Positions 21,700-34,245 of a stretch of DNA of 64,000 nt are shown piece by piece (positions within the stretch are counted from its first letter, which is position 1; each line of letters begins with the position of its first letter). The notes under the pieces were generated by a model, which saw only the letters and a program-made list of their open reading frames with translations, had not been told where the DNA came from and did not search any database. Origin of the DNA: Meconema thalassinum (Eukaryota > Arthropoda > Insecta > Orthoptera > Tettigoniidae); NCBI GenBank assembly GCA_946902985.2, contig OX336395.1:13494708-13558707 (forward strand), given 5' to 3'. A program made the translations under genes and the position numbers.

Positions 21700-23370
21700 G
21701 CCAGTGTCGAACATAAACATATTAACCAATCTTCTTTACACTGTTTTATGAGTTAACACCACATCAAACTGATGAGGATTTATTTTAGTTGGACACAGAA
21801 GCTTATTTATTAATGTAATAGACATCTATGATTGATGAAACCCATAAGATTGCCTCTCTCACCTTTCAGAAAATAACTAAAATTTTAATTCTGCGATTAA
21901 TGTAACTAATCCACGTGTGTTTCTATTACACAACAATTAAGGGTAACTCCAGCATATCTTCTAGATTTTTGATGTGTCTGGTGAGTGGTTTTGTTACTGC
22001 TTCTGCAGGTATCACCCTTCTGAAAGATGTCTCATCGTTTCTAATTTTATTCTTAATCCTCTGCCAGAGGAGAAATAGTTTTGCAACGCATGAATACAGT
22101 GCTGTAGCTGCTGAATTTTCTAAAAATAATTATGGAATGATGGGAAGAAAAATAAATATAGCCTATTCTAAAATAACAACATACGCATAAAATGAAACCA
22201 TTCTGATGAACTTAATATGCTTCAAATTCAGAGTACAAATGCGTTCACCATTTGGTACTTCGTTCATTTGTATATTTGGACCAAAATGTAGACCTCTGAA
22301 ATAAATTTTAATGTTGGACTTTGCTCCACAGAACAAGAGCACACAGCCACCCATAGGACCAGTGTGTGTTAAGATTTTAGAACCTGTAATTACAGTTCTA
22401 CATCAGTAATGGCATTACTACATATTCGACCAACTGAATACTTGCCACTGCACCAGTAACTAACATGTGCAAGAACTGATCTTTTTGAATACGGTACCAA
22501 TAATTTGAAATTCAAGGAAGGGGAAAATATTAAAGCTTAGACACGTTGCCATGAGCCATGACATTTTTAATCTACCGCAATGTAAAATGAATTATTAACA
22601 CTCCTCAAGAACTTGAGTACACATATGCAATAGGCTCATGGTACTGTATGTATCTCTGCACGATGTAATCAAGTTGAAAACATTACGGTAACATAGGCTC
22701 TTACCTGGTCATTTCTCAGGAGAGTAGGCCAAATTGCCACATTCATCTGCTATTTCGAGAACAGCAATTTACGATTTGTTTGTTCACAGAATTTGGTAGG
22801 CCTACCTGTGGAATAAATAATAGTGAAAGTGTAATTAATATGTCAAGTAGAATATCACCTGTACACCGCGTCTAATATCAATTCAAAACTAGGCTACCGG
22901 CACAGTATATTTTTCACAGGCACTACAGAAACAAGTTTTCACTTAAACTCTTAAAATAAGCGTACTTACTTGGCGTAGCAGAAGAAGAACTGTTCACTTC
23001 TCATTACCAAGAAGACGATTTGATGAAAGAAAGATGAGAAAGAACACAACATTAGCTTATTATAAAATATTAATATACGGCCAATATTGTTTACACCAAG
23101 CAGAACATAAACAGAGCGTCCATGTTGGTCAATGCCGCCAACCCAGTAGAAATAATGTTTATTTAATGATAAGTGCCGAATTATCGTCAGTGAGCAAGAT
23201 AATTGCAAGGAAATGTCAATTAGGAATTATGTGTATATTTATTGACTAAATATAGGGATATATTTGCAATTTAATTACAACGTGTATCATGCATATGTTG
23301 GCAAGACGATATACAGCGCTCCATATGGCTGGCCGCGCAACTACACCGGTGGTACCAAATAATCCCTATC
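21700..23370. other. No gene recognised
   Basis: AT-rich sequence. ORFs at 21915, 22163 and 22966 have no recognisable domain and no conserved-looking context. Confidence 0.35.
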
Positions 23371-23379
23371 TGGTTGACA

Positions 23380-23700
23380 CCCCCTGATCCAGAATAAAAG
23401 GGATACCCTGTTCCTCCAGGTTGGGGGTTGAGGATAGGGCTGACAACCCTATCCCGTAAAAAACTAGTTTGTTGAGAAGCCGCTAAGAATGAAAATAAAC
23501 CTTACGGATAAAAGACCTAAGTGAGGAGTTAGTTATGGATTGGTATTACATAGGGGTAGGCCAAGAAAATGGAGGACGATCTACGTACCATGGGAGTCAG
23601 GAGATGGAGGACTAAGGCAATCGACAGAGAGCTTTGGATGAAGATAGACCAAGGTTAGGCAAGGACCGTAGTGTCAAGGTGGAAGTAAGTATACCGCTAA
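23380..23700 (+). mobile_element. LINE 3' fragment
   Basis: A short coding remnant at 23569-23658 reads 'DDLRTMGVRRWRTKAIDREL' and then a stop, in the style of the C-terminus of many LINE RT proteins ('...LGVRxWRxxAxDRExW...'). Upstream, 'ggttgggggttgag.atagg' and 'gctgacaaccctatcccgta' look like non-coding repeat common in insect genomes. Everything 5' of this is missing. Confidence 0.5.
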
Positions 23701-23892
23701 ATACTAAGTTAGGCATTAAAATATCAGGACCTCATCAACCAAGCTGATGGATAAATTGGTTCATCCAGGCACAGGCGAGAATATATTTACAAATAAGGAG
23801 ACATGTGAGTACAATTTTAATGCATGAACTATTTATTAAAATTTGTTTCAAATGTGTTGTGTGGAATCATGATAATGGGAATATTGGCAACA

Positions 23893-23990
23893 ATGAATGT
23901 CAAACATGGAGGAAAGGAAGGAAGGAGATGCCTTCGCTGCACTGCCTAGCGCAAGCTGTTGAAGCCAAACGGCACGCCCACTTTGGTTAG
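23893..23990. repeat. Dispersed ~95-bp repeat, inverted partner at 24835
   Basis: 'catggaggaaag', 'ggagatgcc', 'gaagccaa.cg' and 'cgcccactttgg' here reappear in inverted orientation at 24835-24925, about 850 bp away. I do not recognise the family. Confidence 0.5.
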
Positions 23991-24834
23991 CAAGAAAATG
24001 GCTGTCCCTATGCTTAAAGCCGAAAACCACTCCAACTAGTAATGGATTTTAGTGACAAAACTGCAATGACAATGATTTTTTCTTGGATAGGCAGAATACA
24101 CTCTGTACGTCACGGTACTTGGCATAAATAAGCTGCGTTATCGTTTTAAAAGCAAATTTAAATATAAATATGAGAGCACCTTTGCGAGGCTAGTTTTGTA
24201 AGGAAGACGCGGCAAAACGTAACAATACGCTGAAACACTGATTAAATTGAATACAGGTGTCGGAAGGTGCGAGTTATACCAAAGAAGGAACAACTTGGGA
24301 ACTAATGATGCCGAACTAATTACGGTATTTACACTAAATTGAGTTTTAAGTTCTTATTGGTGTTAGGTATTCATCAGATTTTAGGCCTAATTCTGAGCAC
24401 AGCCACTTTCACTCATTGGTCGGACACATTTTGATATTCAAGAATACGAACCTTAAAATTAATTAACAGAACACTTAGACGCATATTTGCACAAAACTAC
24501 GGTACGGTATAGCCTATACGTTTTGGTACCGTAAGGTATTTTGTTTGTGGGGGTAGAAACTTGACGATTAGCCTCGAATTGATTAATTACGTAGGCCTAC
24601 CGTAATTATTGACCAACAACTGTCTGATAATTTGGGATTTGCAGAGAAAGGCCTTTTTTGGTGTGTAGGGTAAACATGCTGAGATTAGAATTGAAGAGGT
24701 TTTTTTTAAATAATGTATCACTACTGCTCCAGCATGAGTTAAGGTGAGAAAAGGCTGGAAAGATATCCTGCAAGGATAATTCAGTAAACACCATGCGCAA
24801 TGCCTCATGAAAGTCACGGAACACCCAATACAAG

Positions 24835-24925
24835 TTAAGGTTACGCCCACTTTGGACGCAGCGCTTGGCTTCACTCAAACGAGCTCAGGGCATCTCCTCT
24901 TATTCTTTCCTCCATGATGTCAAAT
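24835..24925. repeat. Dispersed ~95-bp repeat, inverted copy
   Basis: Reverse-orientation partner of 23893-23990, with 'cgcccactttgg', 'ttggcttcac', 'ggcatctcct' and 'ctttcctccatg' in order. Confidence 0.5.
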
Positions 24926-25650
24926 ATAAAACAATAGCATCATTTGGCGCACCCTAAAATTTTAATCAGGAGCCACCCCTGATTGAAAGAAATACATGAA
25001 TTGACAACTACTGTGGCTTATTAATGTTATGTGAAACTCATTAAATAAGTCGACTGTACTTAGGTATACTTCAGGACTGAACTAATTAAAATGACATTGT
25101 CTTTAAGAGTCTGAAATGTGTTGAACGACACTTGGCTTCTCTATTCAGAATTATCCCGCTGTAGTAGGTAGTGATTCACCGTGACTTATGTATACAATTG
25201 AAATAATCACTCCGGTGAGTTAAAATTCAGTTGTTCCGCGAGTAACATGCAAGGGAGGATGTAGTTGAAATTTTCATGATTTTTTTCTTTTCTGTAAAAA
25301 TTGTATGTACGTATTTTGAAGATTATAATCCCAAAGCTTCATTGCTGTACTTCAATACTAAGGGTGTCAAAAAAATCGACACGTTATGGCACCTCGCCTC
25401 CTATTTTGCTGTCACCAGTACAGCTGGATATCCGTATATATCTTGCCATTCCGACCGTCATTGCGAGGAAATGTTTGATGTTAATGTTAGGAAGGCTGTG
25501 GACTAGATGGCGGCTGTCCGGCTCTTTGTTGTTGAGCAACCATGGATACCAGGAGGTTAATAAATGTGTGTTACCAGTGATAAACGTTTCTGTCGATTAC
25601 TTTTTTCCAGTTGTTGATTAGGTTCGATAGGCTACTGGGTTTTAACGTAA
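24926..25650. other. No gene recognised
   Basis: Includes overlapping chance ORFs at 25276-25621. A possible leader for the Mutator-like remnant follows. Confidence 0.3.
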
Positions 25651-25652
25651 AT

Positions 25653-26268
25653 ATGGGGAGAATAAGCGGTAGAGTGTTTAAAAGAGTGGAAAGGAATAGG
25701 ATTAAACGTGCAGCTACCGGTACAGTGAAGGGAATTGTCCCGCAAATTTTGAGTATCAGTGCATCTACAACAAAAATAAAAATCACTGAGGGTATTTTAC
25801 TTGACATTAGCTCCGAAGAAACTTCTAATAGACATCGAACTACTTAGTTAGTGATTGAGGTTTTTAGGGGCGGAACTACTAGGTCATCTGTGAAGCAATT
25901 CATAACAGCTGTGCATGTGCCAATTGTGGTTCAAAGCCTATGAAATTGTATGATAATGGTACAGAAAGGATTGGCATAGTTAGTATACTACTTGTTGTTT
26001 ATGAGGAGTGCAAAGCAGACAGTAAATTTAAAACATCAACAAATGGGTTTATGATGCTTACATTAAATTTTGCTACAGGATGAGGTGCCTAGGTGTGGGA
26101 AGGGGAGCTAATTTATTTCGTGGCTTGAATGATTATGCCAATAGGTTTTCAGAGCTCAACACAAGATTGCTAATTTCCTTGGAAGAAGTTGCCAAAACAA
26201 ACTTACTAACTGCAAAGGAACTAGTAGAAGCAGTCGAGGATGAGGAGTATGGATATGGCCTGCACTGA
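25653..26268 (+). pseudogene. Possible Mutator-like transposase-domain remnant
   Basis: The first frame (25653-25847) starts 'MGRISGRVFKRVERNRIKR', a basic beginning like many arthropod proteins with the Mutator-like transposase domain. A different frame (26080-26268, open a little earlier) gives 'RMRCLGVGRG' and, further on, 'LISLEEVAKT...AKELVEA'. These resemble the family block around 'YxMRxxGxGxxxxxxFxGxMN' and the helical stretch after it. The cysteine-rich core and catalytic part are missing. The assignment rests on pattern memory alone and could be wrong. If it is not a transposon, it may be an unknown host exon pair. Confidence 0.4.
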
Positions 26269-27339
26269 AAACTCCAGTTCTAGGTATTGCATTGAAATAT
26301 GAAGATAAAACTTCAAATTATGTTTTGCGTAAATGACATTTTTTTTTTCATTTTAAGGTGCATTTTCTCAGACACTGCCGCATATAAAGCAACGAAAGTT
26401 GGTAGTCTCCTTCTAAATAGGACTGCACAATCCTGTGTACCAGTCTTTTAATGTATGGCCTATTATAGAAGTTATGATATGGATAAGAACTTTTTCATGC
26501 AGGTTTTCTTGTAATAATATTTTTTATTTGAATAATATATAAGGTATCAAAATTCTTTTGCACAGGATTCAAAGTTGAGCCTTTTTTAATTTGTGATAAA
26601 AATATCAGAAAATAATACCCAGTAGTTCAGCAGAAAATGTATTAAGATTCTATGATAACATTGAGTTACAAATGCAATGCAATATTAAGCAGCATGTGGA
26701 CGATAACCATACAAAATATGAACTAAATATCTCTAAAAATTTATATGTTATGGACATTTATCTACGGCCATGTTTTTTACCTACATCCTCCCTTGGGGGT
26801 TGCCAGCTTGCTGGCCGCCGCAAGTGTTAATATCGCTCCACCAATCAAGAGGATGTGATTTCGTTACGGAGCGAGCTTTGTGACTGCCTATATTAGTCCG
26901 TGACTGAAGGAGATTTTGATCCAATTTTTTTAACAATAAAGCTGATAAAATTATCTCACATAAAGTTAACTAATAATAAAATACAAGAACATGGCAAGAA
27001 ACAACTAAATACCTCGTACAAGGTAACAATTGACGTTTCTTAATTTCATTTGAAGTATTCAATGGGTCTGACATCATTTTAGAGTAATTGCTGAGAAGGA
27101 TGTTTGATGCCGCAGATACACGTATCTTCAACGACGTGACGCAGAAAACACTACCTTCTCACTAAGAATCCTTCTGTTTGTCACAGCAGCGCCAGTGAGA
27201 CATTGAATACGGTGGATCTTTCCGGTTGCGCTTGTAACTTCCTCGTCACATTTTACTGACTAATTAGTACGCCCTTAATTACGATTTCTGTCTATTTATT
27301 TATTTATCGTATGGCTTTTAGTGCCGGGAGTATCCGAGG
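26269..27339. other. No gene recognised
   Basis: AT-rich to 26780, then a GC-richer patch at 26790-26900. No ORF or repeat that I can name. Confidence 0.35.
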
Positions 27340-27691
27340 ACATGTTCGGTTCGCCAGAGGCTGTAGCTTCTTCGAGCGGACACCCATGGCGTGAGCTACA
27401 AATGCTGTTCAATTTCAAGTAGTTTCAACTTTCGCCACCAGATGTCCCTGGCAGTTAGAGGTGAACGGTGGAACTTTGATGGAGCTGTTGAACTAAATCT
27501 AACCTAAACTTCAGCTTCACACAAGTTAGTGGAAGTATCTTTTACATGCCATAAATCTATGACATGGACCCGCCGGCTTAATTCCCCTCCGAAGGACGGC
27601 ATACTGAAGGATTTTAACGCTCAACTGGGTTTGAACCCGCGATCTTGGGCACAGCAGTTCAGCAAGCTACCAACTACGCCACCGAAGCCGC
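27340..27691 (-). mobile_element. tRNA-derived SINE, minus orientation
   Basis: Read on the minus strand, 27691-27618 forms a tRNA-like head. It has an A-box-like 'tggcgtagttgg' and a B-box-like 'gggttcaaaccc' (plus 27627-27638). The body follows to about 27340 ('ccgtccttcggaggggaatt', 'gccataaatctatgacatgg' in complement). The same body-head junction occurs in the repeat at 9688-10075 and, with the head deleted, at 31423-31850. Confidence 0.65.
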
Positions 27692-27835
27692 TGTGTATCT
27701 GTTTTATATACACGGCTCAAATGCCACGTAGACATGAGAAATGTACCTATCGTAGTTCATGATCGACCGAAATTATTAAATAGTGAACAGGATGGTCAGC
27801 AGTGGCGTAACTATTGTTTGGGGGATGAGCTTACT

Positions 27836-29368
27836 CAACATTACATTAAGGGGTGAGCACTCGGACATAATGAAAGCAAGTATATGAACCTCCTACCAAC
27901 ATTACATTAAGGGGTGAGCACTCGGACATAATGAAAGCAAGTATATGAACCTCCTACCTACATTACATTAAGGGGTGAGCACTCGGACATAATGAAAGCA
28001 AGTATATGAACCTCCTACCAACATTACATTAAGGGGTGAGCACTCGGACATAATGAAAGCAAGTATATGAACCTCCTACCTACATTACATTAAGGGGTGA
28101 GCACTCGGACATAATGAAAGCAAGTATATGAACCTCCTACCAACATTACATTAAGGGATGAGAACTCGGACATAATGAAAGCAAGTATATGAACCTCCTA
28201 CCAACATTACATTAAGGGGTGAGCACTCGAACATAATGTAAGCAAGTATATGAACCTCCTACCAACATTACATTAAGGGGTGAGCACTCGGACATAATGA
28301 AAGCAAGTATATGAACCTCCTACCTACATTACATTAAGGGGTGAGCACTCGGACATAATGAAAGCAAGTATATAAACCTCCTACCAACATTACATTAAGG
28401 GATGAGAACTCGGACATAATGAAAGCAAGTATATGAACCTCCTACCAACATTACATTAAGGGGTGAGCACTCGTACATAATGAAAGCAAGTATATGAACC
28501 TCCTACCAACATTACATTAAGGGATGAGCACTCGGACATAATGAAAGCAAGTATATGAACCTCCTACCAACATTACATTAAGGGGTGAGCACTCGGACAT
28601 AATGAAAGCAAGTATATGAACCTCCTACCAACATTATATTAAGGGGTGAGCACTCGAACATAATGAAAGCAAGTATATGAACCTCCTACCTACATTACAT
28701 TAAGGGGTGAGCACTCGGACATAATGAAAGCAAGTATATGAACCTCCTACCAACATTACATTAAGGGATGAGAACTCGGACATAATGAAAGCAAGTATAT
28801 GAACCTCCTACCAACATTACATTAAGGGGTGAGCACTCGAACATAATGAAAGCAAGTATATGAACCTCCTACCAACATTACATTAAGGGGTGAGCACTCG
28901 GACATAATGAAAGCAAGTATATGAACCTCCTACCTACATTACATTAAGGGGTGAGCACTCGGACATAATGAAAGCAAGTATATGAACCTCCTACCAACAT
29001 TACATTAAGGGGTGAGCACTCGGACATAATGAAAGCAAGTATATGAACCTCCTACCAACATTACATTAAGGGGTGAGAACTCGGACATAATGAAAGCAAG
29101 TATATGAACCTCCTACCAACATTACATTAAGGGGTGAGCACTCGAACATAATGAAAGCAAGTATATGAACCTCCTACCAACATTACATTAAGGGGTGAGC
29201 ACTCGGACATAATGAAAGCAAGTATATGAACCTCCTACCTACATTACATTAAGGGGTGAGCACTCGGACATAATGAAAGCAAGTATATGAACCTCCTACC
29301 TACATTACATTAAGGGGTGAGCACTCGTACATAATGAAAGCAAGTATATGAACCTCCTACCAACATTT
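27836..29368 (+). repeat. 61-bp satellite array, 25 units
   Basis: Twenty-five head-to-tail units of 61 bp contain 'acattacattaagg', 'tgagcactcggacataatga' and 'aagcaagtatatgaacctcc'. Units differ at a few diagnostic sites (caac/ctac at the start, gcactcgg/gaactcgg/gcactcga). The variants recur in a four-unit order over much of the array, so it has a higher-order structure of about 244 bp. No spacers, so it is not CRISPR-like. Confidence 0.95.
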
Positions 29369-29532
29369 TAAATGGTTTATTTCATTAGCAAATGATACGT
29401 TTCGTTTGCACTTATCAATGTACAAATGATCGAAAATTAACAATGTTGTTGGTATTAAATTATAATGTTCAGTGTTCTTTGCGACATCTGTCCCTTTGTA
29501 TGAATAAAATATCGATAAACTAATGTTTCCAA

Positions 29533-30200
29533 CTCCAGTTTAACACAATACACTTTCCAAAAGGACCCTCACACTCGAATACTAACAGGTAGCCACTGAC
29601 AAGTAGTGTATTTTTGCTCCAGTTTAACACAATATACTTTCCAAAATGACCCTCACACTCGAATACTAACAGGAAGCCACTAACAAGTGGTGTATTTTTG
29701 CTCCAGTTTAACACAATATACTTTTCAAAATGACCCTCACACTCAAATACTAACAGGAAGCCACTAACAAGTGGTGTATTTTTGCTCCAGTTTAACACAA
29801 TGCACTTTCCAAAATGACCCTCACACTCGAATACAAACAGGAAGCCCTCTGACAAGTGGTGTTGCTCCAGTTTAACAGAATACACTTTCCAAAATGACAC
29901 TCACACTCGAATACTAACAGGAAGCCACAGACAAGTGGTGTATTTTTGTTCCAGTTTAACACAATATACTTTCCAAAATGACCCTCACACTCAAATACTA
30001 ACAGGAAGCCACTAACAAGTGGTGTATTTTTGCTCCAGTTTAACACAATGCACTTTCCAAAATGACACTCACACTCGAATACTAACAGGAAGCCACAGAC
30101 AAGTGGTGTATTTTTGCTCCAGTTTAACACAATACACTTTACAAAATGACCCTCACACTCGAATACTAACAGGAAGCCACCGACAAGTGCTACCTCTCTA
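29533..30200 (-). repeat. 84-bp tandem repeat, eight units, open in one frame
   Basis: Eight units of 84 bp (79-86) start near 29533, 29617, 29702, 29786, 29865, 29951, 30035 and 30118, marked 'ccagtttaacacaata' and 'actttccaaaatgaccctca'. As 84 is a multiple of three, the minus strand stays open and encodes a 28-residue repeat with 'NWSKNTPLVSGFLLVFECEG'. Small indels shift the frame around 29800-29890. I infer a satellite with an accidental ORF, because units share silent and non-silent changes alike and there is no obvious start context. Confidence 0.85.
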
Positions 30201-31422
30201 TTTTGCTCATTCAGTAAGAGTTAAGTTAGGGTAGCGCTAAATATAGCAAACGACTGAAAAGAAATACTTTCAAATTAGTAGACTAAGCATTAACTTACAT
30301 CTTCCAATCAATCTGGAGATTGGTTTCATTCAAAATAAGAAACTTAACAAATGTAATATTTTTATAATTTGTCTCTGGGAGAGGGAATGGTCTCCCTGTA
30401 GTTACCCCCCTAGTATCAACGTAGATTGTTGTTGTTACAGGGTTAAGTTGCAATAAACAACACACTTTCCCCAATAGGTTTACAATGAGAGATTAAGGAC
30501 AAAGGTTGTTATGTTTTTATTTCAACCAAATGATTATAGAACGCTATTTACATTTCAGTTAGAACTCCGAGTTCTACGTTCACTAACTTAAGAAGGCAAT
30601 CACTGAAAATTGGATCATCATAACACTCACCGGTTATTCGATATTTATAAAGTTTTAGGATTAAGTGTCGTACTCATTTCTTTGATTTACTGTTTCTGAA
30701 ATCCATGTAAAATGATAAAGGGAAGACCTCAGAATGTTAAAATGACATGAAACAGGCGTCACAGCGGCCAAATTGTGAAGTGGTCACCAATTATGGAGCG
30801 CATTTTCCTACAACAACGGTATCTGCAAATCGCAACTTCGTACATATTTTTATGGACATTACAGATATTTATAAAATTAGAGTGTAATTCGTCACTGCTA
30901 ATGTCTATTCTCTTTCATTTGAATGCTCATTTGTCACGATCGGTCGCTTGTGAGCGCCGCAGGAGGGATCTATACTACTGAAATAATATATGATGATGAT
31001 GGTTAGCCTTTCCTCTTGGGTCTACATTAAACACTATTGTAGAACATGCGAGTGTTAAAGAACATATGCAATTTAGTGCGGAGTCGCACAATCATCACCA
31101 TGGTTACCACATGGACTAGAGTGCTATGGGCAGGCCCTTCCTTACAGGTGGCTGTGCCAGTATCCTTTGAACCCTGCTCTTCATCTTCTTCGAACTGCTC
31201 AAGGACTCAGATGTTCTCCCCTTTACAATAATAATAGTCCTGCTTTGGGGAAGACGTGCACAACAAGAACCAACAGGAAACATAGCATTTTACTGTTGAT
31301 ATGATAATACATAGATGAAATAATCAGTCAGATCGATAATATGTGAATAAAAACACGTGATCTACCAACTTCTACAACATAAAGTTATGATAGAAACATT
31401 GTACAACAATAACTATAGTGAT
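30201..31422. other. No gene recognised
   Basis: Unique-looking sequence. ORFs at 30775 and 31046 have no domain signature. Confidence 0.35.
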
Positions 31423-31850
31423 TGGTTTGTTCCTCAGTTTAGGGGCTGCGACAACGCGGTCATGAAGCCCCGTGTACTTTGTGTGTGTGTAGAATCTGTC
31501 TGATAACTGGTATTAATTGTGATGGCTGTATTAGAGTGTGTTATCTGTTTTTAATTCAAGTAAGGACTGTAGACATTCAATTTTCAACTAGTTGCTACAA
31601 ACGCCACTGTCAATGACAACTAGTTATGGACTTGGTTACTAGATGCCACCACAGTCGCCTCTTGGCGACAAGCGCTGGAGCATAAGAGTATTAGTCAATT
31701 GTAGCCTATAATTTAGCTTCAAACAAGTGTAATTAGTGGAAGGTTCTTTTACATGCCATAAATCTATGACATGGGCCTGCCGGCTTTACTTCCTCTCCAA
31801 AGGAAGCCATACTGAGGGATTTTTAACGCTTGCCACCAAAGCCGCCTAAT
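31423..31850. repeat. Dispersed repeat with tRNA-like end, copy with deletion
   Basis: Same family as 9688-10075: 'tgttcctcagtttagggg', 'ctgcgacaacgcggtcatg', 'ccataaatctatgacatggg'. The tRNA-like head is largely deleted here: 'atttttaacgc' joins straight to 'ttgccaccaaagccgcc'. Confidence 0.7.
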
Positions 31851-32370
31851 GCATATAATGTAAGTGTAATATTCCACAATAACCTTCACCGATATTCGTA
31901 CAGTAAAATACTGAGCGCTACCGGGGTGGACTCGGCCTCGTTCAACCTTGAACAATGACTGCTAATAATAAGGAAAATAACATCTGGCAGTGTTTACAAC
32001 TGTGAAATCTCAACTTCCGAGCGTGGCCCCTTCACGTACCATACTCCGATTTATCACACGAAAACTGAGATTGCAGACCGCCGGCACGTTAAATCAGTAG
32101 CGTGTCAGAAAACAATTAAGAGGTGTACAACACGAAATATTTATGCTTTGTTACATAAAACAACAGCAATCAAATGCTACAGCAGATCCAAATATCGCAC
32201 TGTAAACAATAAACATACAAAACACATGTCACGCTCTATATAACTTACCTCCCACATAACACACGTTCAGTGACCTATAACGTCTTTGCCGATAACTGGA
32301 CAAGAAAATGTGTTTTTGGAATGTTAAAAGTTAGTATATTCGAACATAATTCAATAATTTCAAAATAGTA
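31851..32370. other. No feature recognised
   Basis: No gene or repeat that I can name between the dispersed repeat and the SINE. Confidence 0.3.
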
Positions 32371-32382
32371 TTTGCTAAAAGC

Positions 32383-32717
32383 GAGCCTCCGTGGCTTAGG
32401 CGGCAGCACGCCGGCCTCTCACCGCTGGGTCCGTGGTTCAAATCCCGGTCACTCCATGTGAGATCTGTGCTGGACAAAACGGAGGCAGACAGGTTTTTCT
32501 CCGGGTACTCAGGTTTTCCCTGTCTAAATTTAATTCCAGCAACACTCTCCATTATCATTTCATTTCATCTGTCATTCATTTAATCATTGCCCCAGAGGAG
32601 TGCGTCAGGCCTCGGCAGCCGGCACAGTCATATCCTCGCCGCTAGCTGGGGGCTTCATTCATTCCATTCCTGACCCGGTCGGAGGCTGGAAGCAGGCTGT
32701 GGATTTTCATTCATTTA
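32383..32717 (+). mobile_element. tRNA-derived SINE, full length with TSD
   Basis: The head (32383-32455) has an A-box-like 'tggcttaggcgg' (32392-32403) and a B-box 'ggttcaaatcc' (32435-32445). A 250-bp unrelated body follows, ending 'gattttcattcattta'. The insert is flanked by 'ctaaaagc' at 32375-32382 and 32718-32725 as a target-site duplication. A polymerase III promoter is implied by the boxes. It looks close to full length and only lightly decayed. Confidence 0.88.
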
Positions 32718-32725
32718 CTAAAAGC

Positions 32726-33411
32726 ACAGAAAATTAATTTTAAAAATCTTCTATTCTATGGCAAACACCTAAACAAGATAATTATTTGATTTCTAGCTGA
32801 AATATATTTACTCAGGTGACCAGAACCATTATTAACATTATATTTCAGTCATATACCAACTTTTACAAATCTCTATCTTCAATAAAGACACCTTCTTCTG
32901 TAAAACAATGCATTGCATTCACTGAACACAACCGAACTGTGGAGACCACTGGGATATATGCTTCCCACCTTGGGTTTTTGATGACAGTATACATCACATA
33001 ATGGGTTTTCAATATTTCTGTGCAGCTAGCTTGTGGATGCTTGTGGAACTGCTTGAAATGACAGGGGTGGGAAGATATTATCCCAATGACCTCTGAAAGA
33101 GGATGAAGCTGGGAACATGCGTTGAATAAAGAAATCTTTATGGACAGGCAATGATGGGAAATGCTCGAATATAACCACTCTACCCGGCATGCTCGAATGG
33201 AAAAATGATGATGAATTTAAGAAGAATGTTTCTTGAATTTCCAGGATGTACAACTTTCCACACTTGCTTAATATTGTGACATGTTTCCGATTAGGGCCTT
33301 CAACAGCCGTTACAGATTTTGCACATCACACACTATTCCAGGCACGTATCCAGGATTCTTTCTCTAGATTCGGCTGAATCCTTAAATTTATAGAGATGAG
33401 ATGAATTTGTC
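32726..33411. other. No gene recognised
   Basis: ORFs at 32816 and 33026 lack motifs. Confidence 0.3.
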
Positions 33412-33453
33412 TGTCCTCGGATGACCGCTGTGTTAAGGGTGCGGATTTTTCCT
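33412..33453. repeat. Short repeat left of the MITE
   Basis: 'cggatgaccgctgtgttaag' followed by 'ggtgcggattttt' recurs as 'aggcgaccgctgagttaagg' plus 'gtgcggatttta' at 34570-34612, on the other side of the 602-bp MITE. Confidence 0.5.
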
Positions 33454-33643
33454 TTTATTTCCCCTTGAAATTCATATTTCAATAACATCAATATTGTTTA
33501 CGATACAGCAGATAAAAACACGGTGTATACTGTATATAAATGAAGGCTATGTAAGCTCTTTCTCGGTCCTTGTACTTACTCTTGACAGTTGAATGGTAAT
33601 GGTCAAAATAACAGATCTATGGAAATGCTATACAGAGTCATTA

Positions 33644-34245
33644 TCTATGTGCGCCCCGATAAACACGGCAAGCTAAGCCAGCTGTGACTGGCGCAGATCG
33701 CGGGCGCGCGTATGCGGATCAGCCGGTGGTGGCGCGCTACGCTGTCTCATATTGTTAGTTCAAACGTGTTTTGTCATTCATATGAACGTGTATCTGCGAA
33801 GCTTAGACGTTGCTCATTTAGTGAGTATAGTGATTACTGTGATTGTTGGTCATGCCTAGACACGTGTGTACATCCATAATTTGTGTATGAAAAGTAGAAA
33901 ATCTTGTTCTGAAACTAGACGAAAATTTTGAATGAAGTTTCTAGGAAGACCTGTGCCTAATGCCAGTACAATTAGGAGGCTCGCTAAACGATTCAAGGAA
34001 ACAGGCTCCGTAAATAATAAAAGAGTTAACAGACATTCTTTCATCAGAAGATGTCAGGTGTGTATTACAAGAGAGGGAGGAAATTTTCAGCATCGCCTAT
34101 GAGCACTGTAAATACACATTATTGAACATGTTTGGTAGAAGTGTGGAAGTGCGCACCAACCAGTGGCAGAACCGTGTAAGCGCGCCCGCGATCTGCACCA
34201 GTCACAGCCGGCTCTGCTTGCCGTGTTTCTCGGGGCGCACATAGA
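33644..34245. mobile_element. 602-bp MITE with ~66-bp terminal inverted repeats and TA target
   Basis: The left end (33644-33712) reads 'tctatgtgcgccccgataaa' onward to 'cagatcgcgggcgcgcg'. The right end (34180-34245) is its complement with a few mismatches. TA lies on both sides (33642-33643, 34246-34247), and the inverted match runs three bases further out. TA targets and long inverted repeats suit the Tc1/mariner superfamily. Inside lies a short HTH-coding remnant (33932-34102). Confidence 0.82.
33932..34102 (+). pseudogene. HTH (DUF4817-like) remnant inside the MITE
   Basis: The frame reads 'MKFLGRPVPNASTIRRLAKR' and then 'FKETGSVNNKRVNRHSF'. The order FGxPxPxxxTIxRLxxxFxETGSV is that of the helix-turn-helix domain annotated as DUF4817 in arthropods, often found with transposases. 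The protein stops after 56 residues with no catalytic domain, so the MITE probably arose by internal deletion of an autonomous element that carried this domain. Confidence 0.55.

Noticed and set aside
25276..25621. Two overlapping plus-strand ORFs
   Set aside because: No motifs and they overlap each other in different frames; probably chance.
27836..29368. Regular direct repeats that could suggest a CRISPR array
   Set aside because: Units are contiguous with no variable spacers, and the DNA is eukaryotic; it is a satellite. The same applies to 42245-42640 and 6327-7745.
29520..30130. A secreted or membrane repeat protein gene
   Set aside because: The ORF is a consequence of an 84-bp satellite; no start context, signal peptide or frame stability over the whole array.
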